Source: Orientia chuto str. Dubai
Lineage (GTDB): Bacteria; Pseudomonadota; Alphaproteobacteria; Rickettsiales; Rickettsiaceae
NCBI RefSeq assembly: GCF_000964595.1
Contig: NZ_LANP01000012.1
Span: 1 to 38,670, forward strand
Reading direction: 5' to 3'
DNA length: 38,670 nt
Below are positions 29,562 to 38,670 of this stretch, piece after piece. A model generated the notes under the pieces. That model did not search any database, was not told the DNA's origin, and saw nothing but the letters and a program-made list of their open reading frames with translations. Each line of letters opens with the position of its first letter. The first letter of the stretch is position 1. The translations under genes and the position numbers were made by a program.

Positions 29562-32500
29562 ATATTGTTCCGGTATGACTTATATACTTTTCAGCCATAT
29601 AGATATCACAAGCAATACCTATCTCCATTATATTACGCTTAATAGATAATTTAGCACCTACATGGTAGAATGTTTTATGTAAGCATTTCTCATGTACTGT
29701 TATAACGTTAGGATTAAATGAAAATTGGTGATTTGGCAATTTCGCACCATCTTGGCAATCATATAAATTGTGATGAATATACCCATAGATTGCAGAAAGT
29801 ACATTGTTACTTGTATTATTTGTAAATAACTGCTCTAAAGAAATACCAATTACTCCTTCCAATGTCTTATGACTTCTATCACCTATATTACTAGATGAAC
29901 TACCTGTTGCCTTATTGATAGAAGTATTAAATTGTGAGTATTTAACACCTAAAGTTGGTACTAAAGTTAGCTTTTTTGTATTTTTCAATGGGTAAAAGTA
30001 ATAACCTGCAGTAAAGCTACCATGATAACTATTACCTTGCCACAATGTTAACTCACTATTGTTAGTATTATCGCTAAACTTAGCAACATTTATCATTCCT
30101 CGAATAAATGTACTACTTTTAAATGAATACTGTCCATAGAAAGATAATAAGAAAACACTACTATCTATTTTTTCTATTCTGCTATCATCATATTTTGTAT
30201 TAAATTTCGAATATGAAACTGCTGTACCAACAATAGTATTAGCATTTAAATATTTATCTGCTCCAATAGTAATACCACTAATATCTGTTTTATATCCCTG
30301 CATATGTTCATGTTTCTGCTGATTAACATTTGATAAAAAGACATCTGACCAAATATTCAATGATTGGTTACTAATATCAGATCCGGCTGACTTTACACTT
30401 GAGCCATCATCATGCTCTCTTGATACTTTAGACTCTACTATAGAAGCAACAGCATTCACTGCAGTCTTTACCCCGATTTTTAAGGCAGCATCAGAAGTTA
30501 CCACCGGTAATATCAAAGCAGGAGATGCACTAGACTGTGATGAAGTTGGCTGCTCTATTACACTAAGTTGAAGCCGAGTTGGCATAGGTGGAAGAGGCGG
30601 GGCATAATGACCATCATCCCCATCACCAGAGGCATCATCACTAGCAGCTTCATCATCACTGTCAGCTCCACTACCACTAGCGGTACTATCATCTTCTTCT
30701 GTCTCAGTAGTAGATATACTACCTGTTTTTTCATCATCTTGAGACTGCTCATCATCCAACTTCATAAGCTTCAATACATCAACTTCACTTTCTGGAGTAG
30801 GTTTAGTACTATCGCCTTTTTGTTGTTCAACGAATCCATCAAAGCCAAATCTTAATTTTACTAAGCCGCCTTCATCAATATCAGGATTTAATGGCTTCCA
30901 TCTACATTTATCATCACATAAATACACTAAGTCGTATAGATCTCCTTGTTGTGATTGATTACCACTAAATGCAACAGGGCTTAATACTGCCTTACGGGTA
31001 AGGTCCTTTTCAGAACCATTGCTATGCACAACAGAAAATACCAGCTTATTATCTGCACTCAAATGCTTGGAAGATATAACTACACAACCATTCCGTATAA
31101 TACTTCCATTCTGGTCAACATCATAGCCAACATGAAATGTAGTAACCTGCTTTTTAGCTAACTTGTTAGGATTAGTACTGTGTGATTTTTGTGATTTATA
31201 TCCTAACATTTTAATCTTATCACCCTCCAGAGTTAATGAACTTTTGCTAAGAGAAATATCCGCATTACCAATATCAATTACACCAGGTATGTGATCAGAT
31301 TGAGTTATTTTAGTATCTCGTGTAATTATTAATCTACCTTTAGTTTTACCTGGGTTAATAACACAATTATTTGTATATATTGTTCCGCCAAAACTAACTA
31401 CAGGCTTCTTTTCAGCACTTTTTGGTAGTATAGTAACACTCTCTACTGTCCCTAACGTACATCCAATATTAGCACTTATATCACCTTTACTCATTATAAC
31501 TTGTGTACCACTACCATCTAGACCGTCAAGTTGTATACTTGTATTCCAAGTAGTTGCGCTATTAAATGTAACAGTACTATTTTTGTTTAACAAAATTTCC
31601 CTTACACTGGCTACAAAACCAGCTGTATGAGAACCAAAAACGTTTCCATCAGACGTAAAAGATGAACCGTCTTGTAGCTGTATACGGCCTAAAGCAGCCG
31701 CTTGATGTCCAATATGACCACTATGAGTTAATGCACAACCTTTATCTACTACTATACTTCCTCCAGAACTACCAGGTACACTTATATTAGCAGCAATATT
31801 TGCACTTTTTCCAGAGACAACCATCATATCCTGCATATTAAAAAAAATCACACTACCAGCATGTATATTAGTACTAGATGCTGTTTTGTCATGAGTAATA
31901 AAGACTTTATTGCAAGGCACTATCCCATCAGAAGTAATATTATGTTGCGGCAATACTATACTATGTAATGGCTTTTCTCTTGTTCCAGCTGTATTGCACA
32001 AAAGTTCGCATTGATACACCCCACCAGAAGAACTAGGGCTACCTTCAACAATCACTCTCCCAACTAATGGCATAGATGGATATATACTTCCCAAATATGC
32101 TGTACCATTTAATAATAACATTGGATTTTCAGTGTTATCCTGTACTTTCATCTTCAGCTTGTGAGCATATATGTTTCCTAGAACATTTAATGTCGTTGAC
32201 CTATTCAGACTTACTTTTGTTATTGGCTTTTGAGGTGTTGCAATAGATCCATGTACATTATACTTTATTGGTCTTGTTGATAGATTATCAAAAATCATCT
32301 TTGCTGACCTTGATGTATCTGAAGCTACAGCTGCATGGATATTAACTTCATCCACACCACCTGCTGGATTAAAAAATAACTTTCCATTTAGGACATTTAT
32401 TTTAACAGGCTCACCTGGGCTACCTATTTTTGCACAAGCAATTCTGCTGTTTGAGCCACTAGAATTTATAATTGTATCCTGACCTGCTATATTAGCAGCA

Positions 32501-33756
32501 AGACTTGATTGTAAATTTAAAGCTCCTGGTGCTGCTACTGCAAAACTTGTTGGACTGTTAACTCTCAGTTCTTTTAAAACACTAGTACCAGGTACTGTTA
32601 ATTCTAGTGGGGCTTTAACAGCTAAACTTCCAGTAATAATTAGATCAGTAGGTAGTGATGTGGGTTTTGAGGTATAAAAAGGCCCATATCCACCTATAGT
32701 TGCATTTATTGCACCTTCAACTATACCTGGATCAGAGGAAGCTACAGAATTTAATACAGAAAGATCAAAAGGCGAGCTTTCTGGACTAAAAAATATTGAT
32801 ACGGCGCGTCTTACACGCTCAGATGTGCGTCGTCTTGAACGTTCTGTATCTGACTCTGAACCTGATAGCTCAGGTGCTGATACACTTGTACGGATACCAG
32901 AAACAAGACTGCTCTGCGGCTGCGATGTGTTGTTTATAACTACTAATGGTCTACGTATTCCTAGGTTTAAGCGTCTAATTTTCTTAAATGGCTTAGCAGG
33001 AAGATATAAAACCATGTTGTCAGCACAAACTTCAATATCAAATACATGAGGATCACCTTTCAAGTCCTCAATATACACATTACCACTATCAAAAATCCGA
33101 ACTGGCTGCGCTCCATTTCCTGGATTTTGTTGAACCACTATAGATTGTGTATGAAGATCTCTTAATACAATTGGTGTTCTTGCTATTCCTGGTGTTGTTT
33201 GAGGAGATAAAAAACCCAAAATACTCCTTCTGTTTCCTCTGCCTCCTCTATCATCATCAGCGCCACCTCCAGCAGCAGTACCTCCAGCAGCAGTACCTCC
33301 AGCAGCGCCACCTCCAGCAGCACCATCTTCAGTAGTCCCACCTCCAGCAGCGCCACCTCCAGCAGCACCATCTTCAGTAGTCCCACCTCCAGCAGTAGTA
33401 CCTCCAGTAGCATCATCTCCAGTAGTACCACCTTCAGTAGTCTCACCTTCAGCAGTAGTACCTCCAGTAGCATCATCTCCAGTAGTACCACCTCCAGCAG
33501 CACCACCTTCAGTTCCTTCAGCAGCTGGACTATCTGAATTAACTACTTCAGATGTTTCACTATTACCTTGTGTTCCTTCTCCTTCAGCAGTACCACTACC
33601 CGTATTTTCATTTGTTTCACCTGCATTGGTATCTACAGTATTATTATTTGATGTAGCTGCTGATGGCTCTTTATCAGCTGCATACATATTTGTAATAGTA
33701 CCGAGAGTAAATAAAGTTGTAAAAAAAATTAGCGATATATTTTTTGAATTTTTCAT
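29542..33756 (-). CDS. Sca-family autotransporter surface protein
   Basis: An approximately 1404-residue type V secreted adhesin-type protein. Domains: signal peptide (1-26, ending TNMYA-AD); a Gly/Thr/Ala/Glu low-complexity repeat region (about 82-169); Arg-rich patches (RGGRGNRRS, SRRRTSERVRR); a long beta-helix-like passenger (about 340-1000); an acidic Ser/Asp linker with a PPLPPMP stretch (about 1052); and a C-terminal beta-barrel (about 1140-1404) ending in Phe. The frame can be opened at TTG 33759, but ATG 33756 has AGGAA at 33768-33764, 7 nt upstream, and is preferred. Length and layout suggest ScaA among the Orientia Sca proteins, but I cannot confirm which. Probable role: attachment to host cells. 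Confidence 0.88.
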   Translation of the reverse strand: MKNSKNISLIFFTTLFTLGTITNMYAADKEPSAATSNNNTVDTNAGETNENTGSGTAEGEGTQGNSETSEVVNSDSPAAEGTEGGAAGGGTTGDDATGGTTAEGETTEGGTTGDDATGGTTAGGGTTEDGAAGGGAAGGGTTEDGAAGGGAAGGTAAGGTAAGGGADDDRGGRGNRRSILGFLSPQTTPGIARTPIVLRDLHTQSIVVQQNPGNGAQPVRIFDSGNVYIEDLKGDPHVFDIEVCADNMVLYLPAKPFKKIRRLNLGIRRPLVVINNTSQPQSSLVSGIRTSVSAPELSGSESDTERSRRRTSERVRRAVSIFFSPESSPFDLSVLNSVASSDPGIVEGAINATIGGYGPFYTSKPTSLPTDLIITGSLAVKAPLELTVPGTSVLKELRVNSPTSFAVAAPGALNLQSSLAANIAGQDTIINSSGSNSRIACAKIGSPGEPVKINVLNGKLFFNPAGGVDEVNIHAAVASDTSRSAKMIFDNLSTRPIKYNVHGSIATPQKPITKVSLNRSTTLNVLGNIYAHKLKMKVQDNTENPMLLLNGTAYLGSIYPSMPLVGRVIVEGSPSSSGGVYQCELLCNTAGTREKPLHSIVLPQHNITSDGIVPCNKVFITHDKTASSTNIHAGSVIFFNMQDMMVVSGKSANIAANISVPGSSGGSIVVDKGCALTHSGHIGHQAAALGRIQLQDGSSFTSDGNVFGSHTAGFVASVREILLNKNSTVTFNSATTWNTSIQLDGLDGSGTQVIMSKGDISANIGCTLGTVESVTILPKSAEKKPVVSFGGTIYTNNCVINPGKTKGRLIITRDTKITQSDHIPGVIDIGNADISLSKSSLTLEGDKIKMLGYKSQKSHSTNPNKLAKKQVTTFHVGYDVDQNGSIIRNGCVVISSKHLSADNKLVFSVVHSNGSEKDLTRKAVLSPVAFSGNQSQQGDLYDLVYLCDDKCRWKPLNPDIDEGGLVKLRFGFDGFVEQQKGDSTKPTPESEVDVLKLMKLDDEQSQDDEKTGSISTTETEEDDSTASGSGADSDDEAASDDASGDGDDGHYAPPLPPMPTRLQLSVIEQPTSSQSSASPALILPVVTSDAALKIGVKTAVNAVASIVESKVSREHDDGSSVKSAGSDISNQSLNIWSDVFLSNVNQQKHEHMQGYKTDISGITIGADKYLNANTIVGTAVSYSKFNTKYDDSRIEKIDSSVFLLSFYGQYSFKSSTFIRGMINVAKFSDNTNNSELTLWQGNSYHGSFTAGYYFYPLKNTKKLTLVPTLGVKYSQFNTSINKATGSSSSNIGDRSHKTLEGVIGISLEQLFTNNTSNNVLSAIYGYIHHNLYDCQDGAKLPNHQFSFNPNVITVHEKCLHKTFYHVGAKLSIKRNIMEIGIACDIYMAEKYISHTGTIYAKASF
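33250..33510. repeat. In-frame tandem repeats in the autotransporter gene
   Basis: Units of about 15 bp (plus-strand cctccagcagnnnca-like) are arranged in larger exact copies: a 45-bp unit twice in tandem (33295-33339 and 33340-33384), and a 43-bp identical block with 60-bp period (33391-33433 and 33451-33493). All periods are multiples of 15, so copy-number change keeps the frame and only changes length of the Gly/Thr/Ala-rich segment. Confidence 0.85.
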
Positions 33757-33759
33757 CAA

Positions 33760-34300
33760 TAGATTCCTACTTATCTTTGTAAAAAATTTAGGCTATGTAT
33801 ACTTTTAATGGTTATTTAAGTATAGCAATCAACCGATAGTTTAGATGTTTCTATAGTAATTTACAAGAGGATAAGAATTCTGCAATTTTAACTTGTATTA
33901 ATATTTTTCATATCCATAGGAATCTAATTTTATATAAAATGAGTGATATTCTTGAGTAACAAAAGTGTTGCTATCTAAATTAGAATGACTATTGTAAGTA
34001 AATTTAAGTTTAAAAATATAATATAGCAAGTTGAAGTTTTTTATAAAATTATATCAAACAAATGTGTTAATATGGTTGGTTATTAATGTGGTAAAAATAC
34101 AGCTTTAGATAGAAACTATACAACTCATTGCATGAAATTTACTAATATTATATACCTCTAGTAAATAAATAGCTAGTAAAGATATATTAAGATAAAATGA
34201 AGTATAGTACTTTAAAGAGATGTAAAGATTCATTTCAAGAGAGATATATAGCAACAATTTGCAATAGAAAACAATATTACTTTACAATAAGGGAGAAGTA
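33760..34300. other. Upstream region of the autotransporter gene, no gene seen
   Basis: AT-rich non-coding sequence with the sca promoter probably in the first 100 nt. No readable frame, RNA gene or clear repeat was found. Confidence 0.4.
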
Positions 34301-34628
34301 TCAGAAATTTTATTATTAAGCCATGAGTGAGTAAGGAAACACCTAGAAAGTATTACTGAAAATTAGCTCCAAGGAATGGGGAAAGCATATCAGATCTATA
34401 GTTTCTATAAACAAAACTAATATTACATATATATAATAACTATGTTTATGCTATAGATGATAGGGCTCCTGTTTCTGAATTAATCAAGCATAATACTGGT
34501 TTATTATTTTAACACACTGTTCTGTCTAAATGGGTTTCATTGATATATTTATCTTACCATAACTGCTTATTGCTTTAAGCCTACTAAACCTTCTATTAAT
34601 CTCACCTTAATCAAAAACTGAGGTTAAG
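34301..34628 (+). mobile_element. IS982-family relic, right end
   Basis: Plus-strand remnants of the transposase include DDRAPVSELIK (34456-34488, the IS982 DDRxPVxEL motif) and the C-terminal TAYCFKPTKPSINLTLIKN ending at a TGA that lies inside the terminal repeat (AAAACTGAGGTTAAG, 34614-34628). The left part is unreadable. It sits directly downstream of ubiD. Confidence 0.65.
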
Positions 34629-34651
34629 ATATATTTAAACATTAAACTGTA

Positions 34652-36160
34652 TTACACAATATTCTTATCAAATCCGTAAAGATGCCATTTTTGAGTTATA
34701 GCATCAATTAAACTCTGCGGCATAGCTATTTTTTCACCCCATTTTCTTGTAGTTTCGGGATATATTTTATTAGTAGCATCAATACCCATTTTACTACCTA
34801 AACCAGAACTTGGAGAAGCAAAATCTAAGTAGTCAATAGGAGTATTATTAATCATAATAGTATCTCTTTTTGGATCAGTTCTAGTTGATATTGCCCACAT
34901 TACTTCTTGCCAATTACGTATGTTAATATCATTATCTACTACAATAACATATTTAGTATAGATAAATTGTCGTAAAAAAGACCAAACTCCCATCATGATT
35001 CGTTGAGCCTGACCTGGATAATCTTTTTTAATACTCACAATTGCAATTCGGTATGAACATCCTTCAGGAGGAAGCCAAAAATCACAAATTTCGGGAAACT
35101 GTTTTTGAATTAAAGGGATAACAATTTCATTTAAAGCTTCACCAATCACCGATGGCTCATCTGGAGGTTTTCCAGTATAAGTCGTTAAATATATAGGATT
35201 AGGCCTCATAGTAATAGCATTAATAGTAAAAACTGGAAATTTATCTACCTCATTATAGTAGCCAGTATGATCTCCAAAAGGCCCTTCATTTTGATAATCA
35301 TCAAAGCTAACTTCTCCTTCTAAGATTATTTCTGCTTCAGCTGGCACTTTGAGGTCAACAGTTAAACAATTAACTAAATTGGTATTACTTCCTCTCAACA
35401 AGCTAGCAAAGTCATACTCTGAAATATTTTCTGGTAATGGCATAACAGCAGCTAAAATTGTTGCTGGATCAGCTCCAATAACAGCGGCAGCTGGAAAGGA
35501 CTTATGTTTTGTAGTTTTAAACCATCTTAAGTATTGCTGTGATCCTCCCCTAAGCTTAAGCCATCGCATTAATAATTTATTTTTTCCTATTAGCTGCAAT
35601 CTGTATACCCCTAAATTGAATCGGTCGACTTGAGCAGATGTTGGACCCTTTGTAACTATTAAAGGCCAAGTAATTAATGGAGCAACATCATTAGGCCAAC
35701 ATTTTTGAATTGGTAATGAATATAGATCTACTTCTTTATCTTTTATTACTATTGCTTGGCATGCTCCGATTGACAGAGTTTTAGGAGGCATATTAATAAC
35801 TTTTTTAGCAATTGGTAGTAATTTCAAAATTTCTTTGAACGATGATGGAGGATTTGGCTGTCTTAAAAAAGCCAGTAAATTTCCAATTTCTTTAAAAGAA
35901 GAAATATTGCCACCTAATCCTAATGCTATTCTTTCCATAGTACCAAATAGATTAGATACTACTGGATACTGATACTTATTTCCATGATCATCTAGTACAT
36001 TGCTGAAAAATAGCGCTGGACCTTTACTGTTAAATACTCTACGACTAATTTCGGTAATTTCAAGAGTTGCAAACACAGGCTCAGAGATATGATGTAATAA
36101 ATTCTTTGTTCGTAGTAATTCTAAAAACTGCTGAAAATTTTTATATGCCATAACATTCAA
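34652..36160 (-). CDS. ubiD: UbiD-family 4-hydroxy-3-polyprenylbenzoate decarboxylase
   Basis: A 502-residue prenyl-FMN-dependent decarboxylase of ubiquinone biosynthesis. Family sequence is present throughout: [19 protein letters not shown] (about 29-47), the prFMN/metal region [27 protein letters not shown] (about 234-247), [22 protein letters not shown] (about 289-310; the catalytic Glu-Arg-Glu network region), then [17 protein letters not shown] and [15 protein letters not shown]. The likely true start is ATG 36151 ([10 protein letters not shown]), with an upstream ATG at 36160. Length is normal. It stands alone between IS relics. Confidence 0.94.
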   Translation of the reverse strand: MNVMAYKNFQQFLELLRTKNLLHHISEPVFATLEITEISRRVFNSKGPALFFSNVLDDHGNKYQYPVVSNLFGTMERIALGLGGNISSFKEIGNLLAFLRQPNPPSSFKEILKLLPIAKKVINMPPKTLSIGACQAIVIKDKEVDLYSLPIQKCWPNDVAPLITWPLIVTKGPTSAQVDRFNLGVYRLQLIGKNKLLMRWLKLRGGSQQYLRWFKTTKHKSFPAAAVIGADPATILAAVMPLPENISEYDFASLLRGSNTNLVNCLTVDLKVPAEAEIILEGEVSFDDYQNEGPFGDHTGYYNEVDKFPVFTINAITMRPNPIYLTTYTGKPPDEPSVIGEALNEIVIPLIQKQFPEICDFWLPPEGCSYRIAIVSIKKDYPGQAQRIMMGVWSFLRQFIYTKYVIVVDNDINIRNWQEVMWAISTRTDPKRDTIMINNTPIDYLDFASPSSGLGSKMGIDATNKIYPETTRKWGEKIAMPQSLIDAITQKWHLYGFDKNIV

Positions 36161-36857
36161 ATTTTACTATAAATATTAACTATTTTATACATTAATTTAA
36201 CTTAATTTGCTTAATTATTCTCCCTAGTTTTTCAGTTTAAAATAAAATTCTGTATAAAATATATTACTAAATTTTAAAACATTGTTAATATCGCTTTTAG
36301 CACTGTAAATATGCTAGTTACCTAATGTTTTAGAATATATTTCGCATAAAAAAAGTATAACAGAATTAATACATTAAATGTTTATTTTTTTATTATCATC
36401 TCTATGCTTTTCTCCTAAAAAAAACTGAGTTTAAGGCTAGAAAGGATTAGGTATAATATTTAGAGATGTAAAGTAAGATCAGAATTTGTATAATTATAAA
36501 TAGCTCATATAAAAATATTTAAAGTTTTTACAAGGAAACTAATGATATAATAATACTATTTTAAGATTTCTAGAAATCTTAATATTCTAGGTCTTCTAAT
36601 ATCTATTGCATTGATTACTACTTTTAATAAAATCATTAACAAAATAAGTATAAGATTGTTATATCTTCTTTATGGTTCTTAAACAGAGAGATACAAACAG
36701 ATTTGTTGCGTTAAACTTAGTTACTTTTACAGATAAGATTAGTAACTATTTTGTACTAAAGTGCAATAGAAAGTTTACCAAAACTACTAATCTGAATAGG
36801 AAAATTTAAGTATTAAAAATAGCTTATTTTAAAATTTGAATTTTTTACTCAGCATTA
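36161..36857. other. Intergenic region with a possible IS end
   Basis: No gene. At 36419-36435 the sequence AAAAACTGAGTTTAAGG is close to the IS982-like right end at 34613-34628. A short 46-codon frame from 36672 has no supporting signals and is not called. Confidence 0.4.
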
Positions 36858-37208
36858 CTAATACATATTACTAATTTTTTTTAGATTTTTCTTAAATGAT
36901 TGTACCTTCTTTAGATAATCTTGAGCTTCAAACGATAGCTTATTGTAAAGAATCTGCTTTTCTTGGTTAATTTTATGTAATTGAGCACGATAATCACTGA
37001 TTTCAGTACGAACGTTTTCTGGTACAGTGCGTACATATGCTTTATATTCTTCTAAGATTTTGGTAATATTATCACTGCTACTACTATTATGCTGATTTTC
37101 TATAATCTCATTATTTTGTGTTTGCGGTATAGAGTTAGCTAAAACTGATGAAACTAAAAAACTGCTAACTATTAATCCAACTAAAAATTTGTGCACTGTA
37201 TTATTCAA
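36858..37208 (-). CDS. Small exported helical protein
   Basis: A 116-residue protein with a signal peptide (about 1-25: KFLVGLIVSSFLVSSVLANS, cleavage likely after LAN or LA-N) and a mature part of about 90 residues: a Ser/Asn-rich stretch (IIENQHNSSSSDN), then amphipathic helices with many charges (EEYKAYVRTVPENVRTEISDY and KLSFEAQDYLKKVQSFKKNL). It is likely periplasmic or secreted. Family unknown. ATG at 37208; no operon partner. Confidence 0.65.
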   Translation of the reverse strand: MNNTVHKFLVGLIVSSFLVSSVLANSIPQTQNNEIIENQHNSSSSDNITKILEEYKAYVRTVPENVRTEISDYRAQLHKINQEKQILYNKLSFEAQDYLKKVQSFKKNLKKISNMY

Positions 37209-38320
37209 AAATGTTTAAATACTTACTAGTATAGCAAATAAGCTAGTCGCTGTATATCTTATTTACAATTCTGTTTGCAAAATTTTTTTGATAAGAAAAA
37301 ATATAAACCTCAGTTTTAGATTAAAAAGAATTAGATAGAGGACTTAGAGAAATAAAAAAATAGTTTAATAAAGAGATACCCTATGAATAAGAGTAAAAAA
37401 AATTTATAAAACAGTCAAAGATGTAGCAAACATATATTGTTCTATTGATGATTTTGTTAAAATTAGCAATCAATGGGTTAATAGTTCATATTTATCCAAT
37501 AACACTAGAAATCCCATCAGAACATCTGGAATAAGCTATTTAGAGATTATAACAATAGTATTATTATACTATCATTCTATTTGTATAAAAACTTTAAACA
37601 TTTTTAGCTGTCTGTATATTTAAAATATCTTTTGAAATAAAGTATTTGATAATATTATTTAGCTTTTAGCAAAACTAGTAAAGACAGTTTTGGGGAAAAT
37701 TAAATTCGTTAATTTATTAATTGGATCAAGCACTTTAACTAATTAAAGGAAATATAAATGATAGAACTATATCTCTTAACCAAGTATTAGTTTGTTATTT
37801 GGTAACAAAGGCTATTAAACACTGTATTCAGTATATTAAAAGTTTTTTCAGAAGTTTAAGCTATATCATAGAATACTTTAGTTGCTTATTGCCTTAAGCC
37901 TGCTAATGGCTTATATTAATTTTAAAATCTTGATTCTAAAAAAAGATGTTAATTGTAGGTGTTATACAGCTTTATAGATTAAGGAAAACTAACTTTGCTG
38001 CTTCATTATGCAGAGGGGTTAGCTTTTCTCAGAAAAGAAAGCCTCTCTAAGTATTTATAAACAAAATCTATACAGCTTATAGAGATATAAAATAAACAAC
38101 TAACAGCTATAATACTACAAAAATATATTTTTAATACTCCAGGTAAAGTAAAGACATTATCACTTAACACTTAACGCTACAATAAGGGTTTGAGGTGCAA
38201 AAAAGGTATATAAAGTTGGTATACTCATCATATGTTCGTAAAAAAAATAAAAAATTTTAAAAAAATTTAAAATAATTTTTTAAAAAATTTCTGCTATAGC
38301 TGAAATCTAGGAGATGATTT
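37209..38320. other. IS relic and AT-rich leader of the terminal gene
   Basis: Contains the IS982-like relic listed separately (37307-37935). From 37940 to 38320 the sequence is very AT-rich with no gene; the last 60 nt, mostly A and T, precede the ATG at 38321 and should carry its promoter. Confidence 0.5.
37307..37935 (+). mobile_element. IS982-family relic with internal deletion
   Basis: The left end AAACCTCAGTTTTAGATTAA (37311-37330) is nearly the same as that at 3120. Plus-strand transposase remains include KDVANIYCSIDDFVKISNQW (about 37423-37482) and ISYLEIITIVLLYYHS (about 37535-37582), the N-terminal region of IS982 transposases, and a C-terminal piece VAYCLKPAN near 37880-37910. The middle is missing. 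Confidence 0.6.
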
Positions 38321-38670
38321 ATGAAATCTATAGTTAGAACATGTGCAATAAATAGTTACGGAATTGACAAAAACTATGATGGTTATGGTGGGAATAATGA
38401 CACAATTTTTTATCGTTTTATTGGAAATTTTATTCCCTCAGAATGGAGAAAGTTAACCGGAGATAATGGAAAAACCTTAAGTAAAACCTCTAAACAACTC
38501 TTATCATTGATAGTATATAGGCTACAGATCTATTACAATAAAGATATAGAGGAATTACAGGAGAATTATTACTTTTATGAAGAGTCATTAGGACTTCAGC
38601 ACAGAAGGGTTAGGCAATGCCTAGTAGAATTAAGAGATGCAGGTTTTATTGAACTTAATAATAAAAAATA
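38321..38670 (+). CDS. Probable mobile-element replication/HTH protein, partial at window end
   Basis: An open frame of 116 complete codons running off the window, starting MKSIVRTCAINSYGIDKNYD. The ribosome-binding site AGGAG at 38309-38313 is 7 nt upstream of the ATG. The later part SLGLQHRRVRQCLVELRDAG looks like a winged helix-turn-helix helix pair. I recall similar proteins with this N-terminus as multi-copy genes linked to integrative elements in Orientia, but this could not be checked. No function is certain; DNA binding for element replication or control is a reasonable guess. Confidence 0.6.
   Translation, partial: MKSIVRTCAINSYGIDKNYDGYGGNNDTIFYRFIGNFIPSEWRKLTGDNGKTLSKTSKQLLSLIVYRLQIYYNKDIEELQENYYFYEESLGLQHRRVRQCLVELRDAGFIELNNKK

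Noticed and set aside
30558-30855. Overlapping frames on both strands inside the autotransporter gene
   Set aside because: They are shadows of the low-complexity linker of the real gene.
33183-33506. 107-codon minus-strand frame rich in Leu, Val and Met
   Set aside because: It is an out-of-frame reading of the tandem repeats in the autotransporter gene.

Overview
The window is strongly AT-rich chromosome from an obligate intracellular alphaproteobacterium of the order Rickettsiales, most probably Orientia tsutsugamushi. Four things point there: a 23S-5S rRNA pair with no 16S beside it, ankyrin and ankyrin/F-box genes, a large autotransporter of the Sca type, and housekeeping genes separated by long stretches of decayed insertion sequences and conjugative-element debris. 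The species name is inferred from gene content; no database was searched.

Layout. 1-925: decayed coding sequence, a piece of tyrosine-recombinase integrase and an IS end. 930-5094: hpf/raiA (+), then murJ, obgE and a small unknown gene (all -), with an IS982-like relic between murJ and obgE. 5186-8503: the 23S-5S rRNA unit (-) with its own promoter and a probable terminator. 8513-10574: a thyX-cinA-pgpA operon (-), divergent from a frameshifted perM-like transporter gene (10673-11715, +). 11716-13655: decay region with relaxase/helicase (TraA-like) remains and a large imperfect palindrome. 13656-14903: a predicted outer-membrane protein carrying an HExxGH motif. 15128-17374: an AEC-family permease followed by a malic enzyme split by a -1 frame change (-). 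17594-18166: an unknown protein with an N-terminal membrane segment (+). 18167-25207: IS5-like and IS630-like relics, an F-box gene interrupted by the IS630 copy, a frameshifted ankyrin/F-box gene, a second integrase fragment, and an intact ankyrin-like gene. 25356-29041: uvrD-def-fmt (-). 29542-33756: the Sca autotransporter (-). 34652-36160: ubiD (-). 36858-37208: a small exported protein (-). 37209-38320: another IS982-like relic. 38321-end: start of a probable mobile-element gene (+), cut by the window edge.

How the genes fit together. The core genes are ordinary intracellular housekeeping: lipid II flipping, ribosome assembly and hibernation, folate/FAD-dependent dTMP synthesis, phospholipid head-group processing, initiator-tRNA formylation with N-terminal deformylation, DNA repair and quinone synthesis. 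The adjacent permease and malic enzyme suggest uptake of a host dicarboxylate such as malate and its conversion to pyruvate. The ankyrin, F-box and Sca proteins are the host-facing layer. Mobile-element debris lies between almost every core block, and at least five genes or gene remnants are broken. I found no tRNA gene, 16S rRNA or CRISPR array.
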